From contig JAECUM010012971.1 of NCBI GenBank assembly GCA_016617855.1, positions 1-64,000 of the forward strand: DNA of 64,000 nucleotides, read 5' to 3'. The DNA comes from Megalonaias nervosa (lineage: Eukaryota; Mollusca; Bivalvia; Unionida; Unionidae). Shown here in pieces: positions 46,370-59,399 of this stretch. The notes beneath the pieces are model-generated. The model was not told the origin of the DNA. It saw only the letters and a list, made by a program, of their open reading frames with translations, and ran no database searches. The position numbers and the translations under genes are program-made. The stretch's first letter is position 1, and the number at the start of each line of letters is the position of its first letter.

Positions 46370-48920
46370 AAAGACAAAAGACCCCCATGGAGTTCGTTTT
46401 GTTAGACAGCTTTGTAAACGTCCCGTAAAGGTACTTAGCAACAAGACGAAGAAAAAATAACTAGCATTACAAGATGAAAGAAAAGTATACAAGTTCGTGT
46501 TGTTCAAACAGTGCATATTACAGATTAGGAGGTGATATTTTTGTCTTAGATCTGTTCCTGGTATATACAGTTAGCAAAGTTGATTTCATTGTCAAAAACA
46601 TGTGATACCTGATGAAACTCCACAAGAACAATCAGTTAAATTACTTACGGTACCAAAAGAACAGCAAAATGCAATACCAGATATGTTGTAGAAATTCACA
46701 GTAAGAATAGGTAAGTGAGACTGCTGACCTTGACACATTAAACTAAAATCTTACATGCTTTTGAAGAACATGCTGAAGTTTACAATAGGTACATGAACTA
46801 ACAAGGATGCTGAAGAATTACTGAACCAGTTTACAAATAACTATTTGATAGCGTGTGGAATTTTACCAGACAAAATAATTAAGTCACTGAATAACTCAGT
46901 CCGCAACATGAGTACTAATGGACCTAATGATATTTACTTTTCAATATTGAGAAACTAACCGAAGAAAACTGTTAAATTTAAACACATCGTTGAACAACCA
47001 AAATCTCATAAATATCCTTCAAATCCTAAATCGATGCTATTTATAAATTGGAAAGAAAATACTAACTGCACCACCTTTTAATCATAGACTGCCATCAAGA
47101 CAATAGTGTTAATTTCAGGCTGCAAAAGATCGCCGATATTAATAGTAATTTGGTTAAAGAAATCGAACATTACACAGGTGTTAGAAAGAAGACTGGAATG
47201 TCTGCCATTTCAGATAAGAAGGGTATAGCAACTGCTGGCTTAAAAGTCTCAGTGATAGTAACATGAATTATCATCTCTCTGGCTTTTGTCTTTGGTTTTG
47301 GGGCAACTTTACAACTTTTAAAGAAGAGTTGATATACAGAAAAGTTTTAAAACAAGATTAAATGTTGACCTCTGACATTAAATAAGCTAAACTCCTATTA
47401 TGAGAAAGCGATACTGAAAACGTCGATATGGAACTTAATTTGATATTTACCGATTAAAAAATGTACGAGGAAAGGAATAATGCAGTCGGGAGGAAAATAA
47501 ACAAGACAGCCAATATAATGAAGAGCTAAAAATGCCTTTTGGAATATGGACACATGAAAGAGAAAGATATTTTTAAGAAGCTTACGGCAACTATGAAATC
47601 TGTATTTGTTACAACAAAAAGGGAAAATTTAAGAGAAGAGCTTAAACTCTCGGTTATATACATTTATTCCATTCAAATGGAAAGCTATATCACTATAGAA
47701 TGATCACCTGAAAATCTATTTTACAAACGGATTGACAACGGAAATTGTAAATTATCCTTTTCATTGCAGAGAATATATTTTGTTGTTGGTAATTTGAATA
47801 TTTCCAATAAACTGAAAAAAACTATCTTTTTTGCATCAACGACAGGAACGAAATACTGACGGTAACCCCGAAATGTACATGAAAAACTTAGATATGGAAC
47901 GACAGCTAATACAGACTACTAAGAGAATATGGATATCAAGTGCTTGATATATAATAACTATGACTTTCTCGTCACCCCGAGAAAGAATTGCACAATGAAC
48001 ATAACAAACTTCAACTAAAATTGAAAGGATTCAAGAGTTAGAGATAGGCAATGAGATGTATCTCATCGGATACATTTTGTGAGCTTTTGGAACCTAAATA
48101 TATATTTTGCTCGATCAGATAATAAGACCAGTTCTTACACTAATGTCTGTTATTCTTGTTTGATAGTATGTTAGTAGTCAACACAAGCAATTACAAAGAG
48201 GTACCGTACACAGATAAAATATCAGCATTCAAGATGAATACATAAAAGTAATAGATTTTCACAGTATTCTGGTAACACAATTTTCCACGTTAAGTATATT
48301 GGAACAATATCTTTACAAGGACGTAGTGATCTTAGTTTTAAATTCATAGAGAAAACAGATGAAAAGTATATGACACTAGAGTGTTCCATAAACATCAAGA
48401 ACAACGGTATCATACATTGAGGTGAACCAGTAAAATCAAAGGATGCAGCTGTTACCCATTTTGTAAACAAAACACCAGTCACATACGTAAGAATTTGGAG
48501 GATAATTATTTTAAAGCTATAAATACGTGATGAAAACATGTAGTCAAGAAAATATATTTTATCGAACATTATGTTACTGAAGGAGCTAAGAAAATGCAGG
48601 AGTTGCAAACAAATTTACGGCAACAGAACGATGATTTATGTGCACATGACGTCTTTAAACAGAAATTCAGTACCCTGTCCATTGGTGTACAAATGTTACA
48701 AACATCAGGAGAAGGACCATTGGAAATATTTAATATGCAGAAGTACTTGCAATTTATTGAGAAAAAGGATAAAGTCATAAAGATGCATTACTGAGTTATA
48801 TGGAAAATCATATAGAAATGCCTGAAGACTACGGAACTTTAAAATACCAAAATGAACATGTATCTGAAGACATAATAATGAAATCAAACGAAACGGTCAA
48901 GAGATTGAAAGGTCAGTGAA
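46370..48920 (+). pseudogene. Decayed coding remnant of unknown origin
   Basis: Long stretches on the plus strand read as protein in shifting frames: 'VRQLCKRPVKVLSNKTKKK' (46395), 'DETPQEQSVKLLTVPKEQQN' (46608), 'KDAEELLNQFTNNYLIACG' (46803), 'KIADINSNLVKEIEHYTG' (47128), then a hydrophobic segment 'IIISLAFVFGFGATLQLL' (47260), and 'KKMQELQTNLRQQNDDLCAH' (48590). Basic, coiled and one membrane-like section suggest several genes of a large DNA transposon or an integrated virus-like element. I recognise no polymerase, integrase or capsid, so the origin is open. Confidence 0.4.
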
Positions 48921-48970
48921 TGGTCCTGCTATCAGTATTTCACTAACTTGAATAATAAAATAATTGCAAA

Positions 48971-49830
48971 CACTGTCCTTGTATTCAATTCATCTGTGAT
49001 ATTCTTCTCTCTCCTATTTCTCCCAATTCCTTCTCCTATTCCTATTCTTCCCCGACTTTCTCCAAATTCCTTCTCCTCCTCCTCGACTTCTCTATACTCC
49101 TTCTCCTCCTCCTCCGCTTTCTTCTCCTGACTCCTTTTCCTCCTCCTCCTCTTTCTTTCTCTCCACCTTCCCTCCACCGACTAGACTTCTGTCGACTTCG
49201 ACTGTTCGGCTAGTCTCAATTCCGTCGCCACCTCTTGGAGACTCGGGACTCAACTGAACCAAGAGTTCTCTGTCCCCTAAAAACCTTCCTTTTCAAAGCT
49301 TTGTCTTTCCTTAGAATCTACCTCTAAGTTTTACAGGCAAATTACGAGTGGCTCTCTCGGAGTAACCCAATTACTCAACCATCTTCCCAGGCGAAACTAA
49401 CTTTTTTCTTAGAGTTCTGAAAGTTACAATTCGGCCTGCATTGTAATCACACCCTCTATCTCAATTCCGATTGGATATCGCTGTGAACCGATCCAATCAA
49501 ACTTAGCGGACAATGTCCCTCTCGCTGTCTGTCAACGTGGGGACGGATGAGAACACGCCCCGTTCACCCCGCGGGCTTTCCTCTGATCTTAGGACTAATC
49601 TTTAACACCTAGGTGTGATAGCTACAAGCCTTTGTCAAATGATGCGGCGGTCGCCTACGCCAACTCAAGTTTCCGCTCTCTGGCGGGTCACGGTAACGTT
49701 GCGTAAGAGTTTAACACTAGCCTGCGGCAACCTTTAGACATCAAACACATGGCCGCGGTAATATTCCCAAGACAGTAGATTATAGCTTGCTTATACATGA
49801 CTGTATTGCTGTGGCTTAGCAAACGTTACA
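48971..49830 (-). repeat. Inverted LTR fragment homologous to 4014-4830
   Basis: Its minus strand begins TGTAACGTTTGCTAAG at 49830, matching TGTCATGTTTGCTAAG at 4014, and stays homologous through the ATGTGTTTGATGTCTAAAG, GGGCGTGTTCTCATCCG and TCCAATCGGAATTGAGA segments to the purine-rich zone. Homology ends near 48971, so about 180 bases of the LTR end are missing. No internal sequence adjoins, so it is a solo or truncated LTR, and clearly diverged from the 3' LTR. Confidence 0.88.
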
Positions 49831-50051
49831 GTTAGACTGACGAGTTCTATCCCCTGGCTCATTACACTCACCATCATCGATTTATACATGTTAGATGGCA
49901 GTCCGATAAATCATCCTCCCCCAAATCAGCCGTGATTTTGATGGACGGTATTTATTGTCTTATGTTATTAAAATGTGCAATTTTGCTTCATGCAAATCTG
50001 TCAGAAACATACCTGTGTAATCTTTAGACACTTACCGGTATTTGGTAACAG

Positions 50052-50214
50052 TCATATCAAGCGCGAAGTTCAAAATGGCCACAGTACAGAGGGTCGTTCT
50101 ATTTCACATGGATTTTCAAGTCCCCAAACAGAGAATATACTCCAGAAATATAATGTACATGTAGCCAAAAGAACCCTTCAACCGAAGGTTGCTCCACCGC
50201 AGCGAGAAATACAG
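50052..50214 (+). CDS. Candidate exon of a plus-strand gene
   Basis: 163 bases between a TTTGGTAACAG acceptor and a GTAAGT donor, phase 2 in and phase 0 out. It reads 'HIKREVQNGHSTEGRSISHG', then 'NILQKYNVHVAKRTLQPKVA' and 'PPQREIQ'. Basic, polar, no domain known to me. Phase fits the exon at 42282-42352 (giving Ser at the join). An exon with phase 0 in would have to follow and was not found. Confidence 0.4.
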
Positions 50215-50931
50215 GTAAGTGTATAAAATGTTCACCGATGTGTGCAGACAATTGACTGCAGATTTTTACAGGTTTTTATGGCGATATCATCATCTAAACC
50301 GACAATCAATATCTTCATTGGTGTGGGCCTGATTTATCAGCATAGTTAGATGGCAGGACCGGATTAGGTCAAGTGTTGGGGTAGGGGTGGAGCTTTCCAA
50401 AATGTCAAAAGGGTGCTGACTTGGCCACGCAGGGTACCAAAGCAAAAGCCTTTGTCTATTTACTCAAAGTGTGCATGATACACAATAAACGTGCACAAAA
50501 ATTAAACGATGGCCAAATTTATAGAGACTGTACGTTTGTGTGTGTGTGTACGTTATTTCTTATCGGGGGTTTGGTGGTCTGGACATCACTCCCTCCCTGA
50601 TTCGGCAGTGGATGGTGTAACATGTTCAGAGATCCATCCATCAGGGCGGCAAATATCTTCTTAATCAGATAAGCTTAACAGAAAAATGTTATCACCTATA
50701 TAAAATATTCTGAGTTTCCTCTGACTCGTATTAAACATATGGGCAGTTATGTTGGTTTGTTTATTATTTATTTTTAGACTAATTTCCAGCTATTGTAATT
50801 CTTGTTAATGTTCATTTGACTCATGGTATGAAAAAATGATGTTTTCTCACTGTATACACTATGTAATAAAAACGATAAAATGTTAAATTTTAGCAAGATC
50901 CTTTACGTCCGATCTACATGTCAGTAAGTAG

Positions 50932-51005
<74 letters not shown>
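50932..51005. repeat. A74 homopolymer
   Basis: 74 uninterrupted A residues, 75 bases before a candidate start codon. It could be the tail of a retrocopy or a simple expansion; assembly length may be unreliable. Confidence 0.95.
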
Positions 51006-51007
<2 letters not shown>

Positions 51008-51034
51008 TAAAAGAAACAAGAAAGACCCTTTTGG

Positions 51035-51075
51035 TGTTTCCGGATCGGGAACAGATAAAATTTTTACTTCCGGTT
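51035..51075 (+). promoter_or_regulatory. Two ETS-type TTCCGG motifs before a candidate start codon
   Basis: TTTCCGGATC at 51037-51046 and ACTTCCGGTT at 51066-51075 (reverse complement of CCGGAAGT) lie within 50 bases of the ATG at 51081. Paired ETS sites near a start are common in TATA-less animal promoters. Motif presence only. Confidence 0.3.
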
Positions 51076-51080
51076 CAAAA

Positions 51081-51103
51081 ATGGCAGACTTCTTATCAAC
51101 CAT
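51081..51103 (+). CDS. Candidate first coding exon, 23 bases
   Basis: ATG in AAAAATGGC context encodes 'MADFLST' plus two bases, then GTAAAC as donor, leaving in phase 2. Exon 57854-58021 enters in phase 2, giving 'MADFLSTMLKKIK...'. Without splicing the frame stops at once (TAA 51105-51107). Small size makes this weak evidence; the promoter-like motifs upstream raise it somewhat. Confidence 0.4.
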
Positions 51104-54100
51104 GTAAACAACTTTGGATTTCAAGTGAAAATCGATAATTTTCTCATCAAACATTTCTCATACAATGAAAAATAAGTCATTATTCTTACAAAAATATGTC
51201 CTTGTCAGCAGACGAGCGTAAGCACGTGTGGAAAGACCATCAAGACTCGTAAGAATCGAAAATATTTGATTCCGTCTTGGGTTTCGTCTGGGAATGGGGA
51301 TGCGGTGACAATTTGTGCAGATCTGTAGCAGGGCATATTTCTGCGCTAAATTTACAAGGATATTTATCTAAAACTTAGAAGCAAAAATCAGACAGAATAC
51401 TGTCAGAACTATTTTGCTTTGTAAAATTTATAATTTTGTACTTCCTATTTAATTATTCCAATCAAACTGTGCATATGGTAGGTTCCCATGATATCGTGGG
51501 TTCTATGGTATCGTGGTATTCAGATTTATCGGCATTTTTCTGCATAGCGCCACCTATCGTGTACTTATCTTATATACACTACATGACCATATGTTACAGG
51601 TTCTACATCATCAGCCGATTTATGGAAAATGTCGGGATTGCTGGCGAGTGTACTATTTTCAAAAGGCACCCTTGAATATCACTGTTTGCAAACATGGCTG
51701 TACCCATCTTCTCAAATGGAATCAATATCTTCATAAAATCTATATCACTGTAATAAATCAGTTAACCAATTTGTTGTCGGATAATGTCCAAAGATGTTAT
51801 GGAATAATCGAACCACATTATTACTGTATTTGTCCACAACCAAGAGATCAAATCCATGGTAACAAATGAGAGTCAAAATGTGAAGCATGGACAGTAGTTG
51901 TTTTCAGGTCGCTTTTGCAACTGACAGGTGTAGACTTTTTAACCTTATTGTACCAGATTTATTACTTTTCACTGAAACACCAGGGTTGTTTAACAGTTGG
52001 TGGCCAACACTTACTCTCATGCTGATGTTGGTGGTCCATTCTCACCGACAATCCCAGTGCTACTCATGTGTCACAGGTGGTTACAGATGCAATTCTTTTA
52101 ATTCTCTGATAAGTTTTTGTTGTTGGAAGACACATGTGGCAGAATAAAGGCCATGGAGGCATCATCCATTTTTCAAGTTGATTTGCACTTTGTGCAACAT
52201 ATACATCAGCTTCCCAATTTATGACAAGTATATGCCATCATAAAAATATATTTTTGGTATTACCATGATATCAGAGTACCTCCTCTTGCATGACCTAGAA
52301 TCTACATGGCGTCTCTTTATCGATCGTTTCCCGTAGTCATGTGATCTAAACTGGAAATTAAATGCATTTTAATATAGAGCAAAACACAACAGATCAATGT
52401 GTATTATTTTGAAAGTCAGTGTTTTCATTTACTTATTCACCGATTGAAAACTTTGAGATCCAAGATACCATACCCCTCCTGGTATACTTAATGGGTTGTT
52501 CTGCCCACAAGTCAGCTTTGTCCTAGTCTTTTTGTTCCTACTTGTTTCACCCCAATTCAACTTATGGTATATGCAATTCACTTTGTATTCAATGTATACA
52601 TGGTACCGAATTTGATGTCATGAAATAGGTGATAGGCCCCCAAAAAAGTAGTTTCCTGTTGCACTGATTTTAAAATTAGGTTAGTGTGTATTTTTTAAAA
52701 AACTTATAAAATAAACAACACCAACACGTAGAATGTGTGACTGGTTTCACTTTATTGCTTCATCAGACTGAATTCAAACTGAATTTAATATCATTGTTTA
52801 TGTCATTAAATATATTCTGTTTCTAAGTGATCAATTATATAAACAATATGACATAAACAAGATGATGTCATAGCTTATATTTTTAACCTAATTGTTTTAT
52901 TCTTTAATGAATGATTGACATGGAAATATGTATATACAATACAGATAAATGATATTTTAATACATAAAAATACATAAAACTGGATCTTAAAGATACATAT
53001 CATTCTATTGATAACCATATCAAAAATTTATGAATAAATAGAGATAAGCAGTTTTATTAATATTTTTATTATGTATAATGCACATTTAAAAAAAAATAAT
53101 ATATTATACCTTGATATATTACTGACAAATGTTCAATATTTCATCAGAACTCAAATTATATAATAAAAAATTATGGTTTGCATAATACTTATAATCATAA
53201 ATAAATATTTTATAAATAATTAATCATAATATACTGAAAATTAATAAATAAAAGAACCAAACCTGTTAACATTCTCTGGTATCAAATATCCAGAATACTG
53301 GGATTAATGTTCTGGCCAACTCTCACTACTAACAGCTAGAATCTGATACAGGCACTGAGAGCGAAATCATACTGATAAGATATATATATGTCTATGTGTA
53401 TTTATGTGTATATATATATAATGTACTATGTGCTTCAAAGTACTGGTAAAACTGGTTCAATAAGTGCACAAATCAATTTTGAGAAATTTTATATATATTT
53501 TGTTTTTTATCATTGGGGAAAAAGTGCTGGGTAGGTAGTGAGAATCTGGGACAGTCAGCTGACTAGAAACACATTTTGTTTTGGCCTTATGTCTGTAGAA
53601 AATGTTAGTATTTTAAGAAACATTGCAAGGTAATGTTCCTGTGTCATTTACAGTTAACAAGAGAGAGATAATAGTGCTAACTTTTTATTTGATCATAAGT
53701 AAAGTAATTTTAAAAACTGAAATTTTCAAGCAGAATATTAGGGACATTCGCAAGTTTTATCATGTCCACATTGTGGGTGTCGTGATTTATTTTGCTATCA
53801 TAATGCCAAGTTTCTCATCAAGGGAGTGGACATTGATGGTAAAGTTACTGAGAAAGCATAACATCAAGCATTCAAAATCATGCAGAAATCATTGCAACAA
53901 AATAAATAATTAGCAGTTCTTTTTCACCATGTGTTGATATAACATTCCTATTGTAAGTGTTGTGCCCCAAAATTGGATGAATTTTATGCCAATTCCTGAT
54001 AGTGTTGGACCTTGGCACAGAAAGTACATTTGTTGACCTAATTCATAATAGATGTCATGAAAAAAGCACCAACAGAAATTTCTGACCCAGAACTTTGCAA

Positions 54101-56380
54101 ATCAGTTTGATGTCAGAATGCTACATCTTTGAAATGTTTTGAAATAATGGCAATGACTGGAAAAATAGGAGACATTATCTTTTCATGAAGTAGTTTTTAT
54201 TTTTTAACAGTTACAGTAGCTAATGTCATACAAAGTATATGGGCTTGTTGATTGGCAGACCAAAAAGGATGTACATCTGCTTTCTCATAATAGTTACATT
54301 TGTGTAATTAACCATTGTCTCCACTGGTGTATAATCATTAGATTTAAAGTGCAAATAACACTTTTTGAAACTGGAACAAAGATGATTTTGTAAAAGAAAT
54401 TCATTCAGGAAAAGAAAAGATAGTTTTCACATGCAGTCAATACAAGTAGAAACATTCAGTTATGGGCATATTAGATGAGATGTAACATGTACCTTATTCA
54501 GAGTGCCATGCCTTTGTCCATTATTATGTCTGCAAAAGATTTTTAACTGTAAGTAACTTTTTCAGCCATTGGTTTGGGGACCCTTTCATAAAGTAATTAT
54601 TACCGGAAAATAAAACAAATTGCTGTCACGTTTAATTTATTTAAGTAGCAACACTATTTTGATTTCATGTTTGATAGTTTAGATGTAACATGTACCAAAT
54701 TTCATTGTACCTTAGTTCAGTGCCATTTGTTTTATATGGTGGTTGGAAATGAGAAATCTTACATGTTTTACAAAGTGTTTGTGATAAAACTTAATCAGAT
54801 ATGAAAAACAAAATAAGTATTCAGTTTTATTTTACAGTATCGTTTGCAAAAATTCACTTTAACGTGGAAACTGAATAATATAGTACAAGGTACAAGTACC
54901 TGAGTAATTTTGATCCATAGTAATTGTGGCCATAACGGTGGTCCACTTTAGCCTCTTTAACATTGACTGTCCACTGTGTATTCTAACAAGTCATTTAGCT
55001 GAATTTTTTTGAGCCTCTTGTGACTGGCATATACAAATTTTCTTGAGCTGTTTCCCTAATACATGTAAAAAAATAGGGTACATGAATCTGATGGCTGACA
55101 CAAGTTAATTCTAATTTGGTGAAAAAGTGTAAGTGTATTTGACAGTTTGACTTTATCTAAGAAACATGTGAATGGCTATGACTTGTCATTGTAAATAACA
55201 AAAGATGACTAATAATGGACCAGTTTACATTAATTGCATCTGAGAGATAATGTAATGATACTGTGTGTGTTTCCAATGACGAAATGGTTAAGAAAAATCC
55301 TTGCCATGGATGTAACAAAAACATGAAAATATAAATTACCCTTATTAAGAACAATGAACTACAAGACAAGGTTGTAAAAAAAAGTGTGTCAAGTTACATT
55401 TTTGAAGTTGACGATTATTCATTTTGAGAGTTATGTTATTCATTTCGTAATCTTTAGTCAAAAGCAAAAATAGCATTTGTTACATCTCCAAGCAAATAAT
55501 TACTATAATTTTCATATACAGAACTTTATGTTCAATATAGACCACTTTACGTAAGATTTTTTCTTTAGTGTCTCTGTTATAACACAATCACAATATTAAC
55601 TGGATTTTTTCAACAATATTGCTATAAAAGTATCACAGACATCCCATTGGTGTCTTACATTACACCTTTGGATGAACCCCAAAATTAATTTTTTCAGCAG
55701 TACCTATTGATCAGCCTATCAGCTGACCAGAACTATTTCCATTCATATGGAAACAAATTGCTGCAAATCAGGTGTTCAAAAATTAAGTAACATGTTCAAC
55801 TTACAATAACTATGAAATCTGTGAGTTGTAGCATGAAATTTATGACATCAAATTCTTTATAATATGTCTGGTTTGTTGTAGGAAGTGTAATACAACAGTA
55901 GCTCATGGATTTGTTATGTTTCTGTTCTTGGTATTATTTTTTATTTTTTTAAATTAAAAGTAAGATAAGGATGAATTAAAAATTTTGTCCAAAATTAAAT
56001 TAAAGAGAAGAATGATAACTTTGATAACTTTATATTGTATGCTCTCATTTTATGAAAGTCATTATGAAATTGCATTTTAATGTTTTTCTGAGATACCAGT
56101 AATATTTTTTAATGTTTGTTGTTTTATTTTTAGTTTTTCATTTTGTAGCTCATACATGTATTTTGAACATGTTGTTAAACCACTGATATCCAGAATCTGT
56201 GGCTATCAGTTTGCAATTTTTTGGGGGTGGTGGTTTTAAAATACATCTGCCATGCAGATGAGAAGATAAAACCAGAGTTAATCTGTCATAGTATTAAGTG
56301 TTTGTTGAAGAGAAGAGTACTATTTGTACCTAATTGACATCTTGGAACAGTATTTGATGCTTTTTTGTAAACTCTAATTT
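51104..56380. other. No exon or gene recognised
   Basis: Likely intron of the plus-strand gene. AT-rich, with short tandem TATA at 53383-53420. Base composition from 53.5 kb on has more TG/CA and fewer CpG than the left half of the window. ORFs near 51436-52147 have no domain or splice support. Confidence 0.45.

Positions 56381-56382
<2 letters not shown>

Positions 56383-56462
<80 letters not shown>
56383..56462. repeat. (TA)n microsatellite
   Basis: About 80 bases of TA; source of artificial Tyr-Ile ORFs. Confidence 0.95.
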
Positions 56463-56464
<2 letters not shown>

Positions 56465-56549
56465 TATGTGGAATGACAACTTTACAAGCAAGCTTTTGAC
56501 ATTCAAACTGATCCTTGAGAGTGACATCCCTGATATAGAGCAAATTGCG

Positions 56550-56632
56550 GAGATGAGGTTCTACTGTGTCGATTGCATATTAGACACACATACCTGACTC
56601 ATACATACCCCTTGAAGGGTGAACCTCAATCA
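56550..56632. repeat. Short dispersed repeat, copy 2
   Basis: GATGAGGTTCTACTGTGTCG...ACACACATACCTGA...CCTTGAAGGGTGAACC matches 21990-22080 in order and spacing. Confidence 0.45.
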
Positions 56633-57853
56633 ATGTTAAGAGTATATGACTTCTTCCCAGCGAGGCAAAAGTTATTTGAGTTTTGAAATCAGTCAGGAAG
56701 CTAATTTGATGATGTACCACCAGAAAAATTGATGGACTTTTTTCGAAGATAGCAGTTTATGTGATATATTTTGACCCTATATTTTAAGGACTTTACCATT
56801 ATCTTTAACTTAATTATATATACTTTTTACAGAATATTAACATCTTTAAATTTTGTATTTTATAGTACTTTATGTTTATTATCCTAAAGTGAGTGTGTAT
56901 GTGTGTGTGATTTTTACCTTGACATTTCTTTGTTCCTATTTGTTTTTCCTATTTATGGTTATCTGCATCTCAGGGATGTCTTTGCCTATTTTATTGGAAC
57001 ATCTGGTATTTGAATAAAAAGACATCTGAATGTAAGATAAAGGAACAAAATGCTTCAATACCGGTTCCTTGTAATAAAACTTTGTACATATAACAGACTT
57101 AATGATGCTGTAGCTCCAACATTTGATACTTTTTTGTACAGATGTTGAGATTTCAGAACAAAAACATAGTTCATACAGTCTTGAAAATTCTCAAATTTGG
57201 GGGATAACCTTGAATTGAATTTTTTTTAAAAGTTAGTTTTATCCTTGAAAAGTACTTGAAGTTTTGTTGAAAAAGGTTTTTCATTTTACCAGAGGCAATA
57301 AAGAAATGTTAAAACTGAATAAAATAAATAACCATTTAAATTCAGGAATTTTTAAAATTTATATATTTTTAAAAAGTAATGACAAAATAAATAAAATATG
57401 AGAAAATTGGGTGGACATGTGAACATGTTGGTAGCAGATGGAATAACATCTCTTTGCTGTAGTGGTGTACAAACTGCATTTGCAAAAAATGACAATTGCT
57501 GTAAGGAATGTGAGCCGACTAGAAATGATCTGTGTTTATAATGGGAGCGTGACTTTCCATTAAAATAAATACTGAAAAATTTGGGAAGTTCTTGAAAACT
57601 TTTTGAAAAATATTTTAAGGCTGTAAGAACCATGAAGGATCATATCTTCTTAACATCTAAAATAAATGAGAAGAACAAAAAAGAGATAGATTTCTATGTT
57701 CCATAATCCAGTCAGTAACAGACAAAGTGGCTGGAAGGAATGGATATTGAGTTAAGTCAGGTATTTTAACACGTGTGAATCTATTTTCACAAATGTGGTT
57801 CTGGTTCAAAGGAGATTAATGGTTTGTAATGCATGACTTCCATTTTTGTTCAG

Positions 57854-58021
57854 GTTGAAAAAAATCAAAACAAAGCTCAGTGATGGGAAATCCCCCATCC
57901 AGAAACAGCGTACTCCAGTTAGAACCCCAGAAAGAAGTCATAGAACAGGGTTTCAAGCTGGAAGGAGAAGCCACTCTCCATATGGCAAATACAGACAGAC
58001 AACACCCCCATATCTGCCTCG
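57854..58021 (+). CDS. Exon of an unrecognised basic Ser/Pro/Arg-rich protein
   Basis: 168 bases, acceptor TTTTTGTTCAG and donor GTAAGA, phase 2 in and out. The frame reads 'KKIKTKLSDGKSPIQKQRTP', 'VRTPERSHRTGFQAGRRSHS', 'PYGKYRQTTPPYLP'. TP and SP sites beside Arg suggest a disordered, phosphorylated, perhaps cytoskeletal or nuclear protein (inference). It joins in frame to 63216-63320. I do not recognise the family. Confidence 0.6.
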
Positions 58022-58129
58022 GTAAGATTAAAAAATTAACCATAATTCATCATCCATATGGAATTTCATCTCTCTTACTCTTGTAAAATGATTTTAAAGA
58101 TGCAGAATGTTTCAGTAGGTCTTATTCTT

Positions 58130-59385
58130 TACCCTTCCCAATGGTTATGTCAGGCCATTTGTCTAAATGTTTTATTTATCCTTCCCACCAGTTATGTCAG
58201 GCAATTTGTCTAAATTTTTTATTTATTCTTCCCATTGGTTTTGTCAGGCCATTTGTCTACATTTTTTATTAATTATCCTTCCCATTGGTTTTGTCAGGCC
58301 ATTTGTCTAAATGTTTTATTTATCCTTCCCATCGGTTATGTCAGGCCATTTGTCTACATGTTTTATTAATTATCCTTCCCATTGGTTTTGTCAGGCCATT
58401 TGTCTACATGTTTTATTTATCCTTCCCATCGGTTATGTCAGGCCATTTGTCTAAATGTTTCATTTATCCTTCCCATCGGTTATGTCAGGCCATTTGTCTA
58501 CATGTTTTATTTATCCTTCCCATTGGTTATGTCAGGCCATTTGTCTACATGTTTTATTTATCCTTCCCATCGGTTATGTCAGGCCATTTGTCTAAATATT
58601 TTATTTATCCTTCCCATCGGTTATGTCAGGCCATTTGTCTACATGTTTTATTTATCCTTCCCATTGGTTATGTCAGGCCATTTGTCTACATGTTTTATTT
58701 ATCCTTCCCATCGGTTATGTCATGCCATTTGTCTACATGTTTTATTAATTATCCTTCCCATTGGTTTTGTCAGGCCATTTGTCTACATGTTTTATTTATC
58801 CTTCCCACTGGTTTTGTCAGGCCTTTTGTCTACATGTTTTATTAATTATCCTTCCCATTGGTTTTGTCAGGCCATTTGTCTACATGTTTTATTATTTTTC
58901 ATTCCTACTGGTTATGTCAGGCCATTTGTCTAAATGTTTTATTTATCCTTCTCATTGGTTTTGTCAGATAATTTGTCTACATGTTTTATTATTTATCATT
59001 CCCACTGGTTTTGTCAGGCCCTCTATCAACATGTTTTATTATTTATCATTCCCACTGGTTTTTTCAGGCCCTCTATAGACATGTTTTATTTTTTATCCTT
59101 CCCACTGGTTTTGTCAGGCCATTTGTCTTCATGTTTTATTATTGGTCATTCCCATTGGTTTTGTGAGGCCATTGATCTCCATGTTTTATTACTGATCATT
59201 ATCACTGGTGTTGTGAGGTCATTTGTCTAAATTTTTCGTTAATTATCCTTCCCACTGGTTTTGTCAGGCCATTTGTCTACATGTTTTATTAAGTATCCTT
59301 CCCACTGGTTTTGTCAGGCCATTTGTCTACATCTTTTATTAATTATCCTTCCCATTGGTTTTTTCAGGCCATTTGTTTACATTTT
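58130..59385. repeat. Minisatellite, 47-50 bp unit, about 26 copies
   Basis: Unit: TTATGTCAGGCCATTTGTCT, ACATGTTTTATTTATCC, TTCCCATCGG. Variants ATTTATCC, ATTAATTATCC and ATTATTTATC change the length. Variation increases toward the right end. It creates three overlapping artificial ORFs. It starts 110 bases after the exon at 57854-58021. Confidence 0.95.
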
Positions 59386-59399
59386 TTGAAGCAATTGTA

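Noticed and set aside
58285..59230. Overlapping ORFs of 98-186 codons with repeated SGHLSTCFIYPSH-type units
   Set aside because: All three frames of the 48-bp minisatellite are open because of unit composition; no start, splice or domain support.
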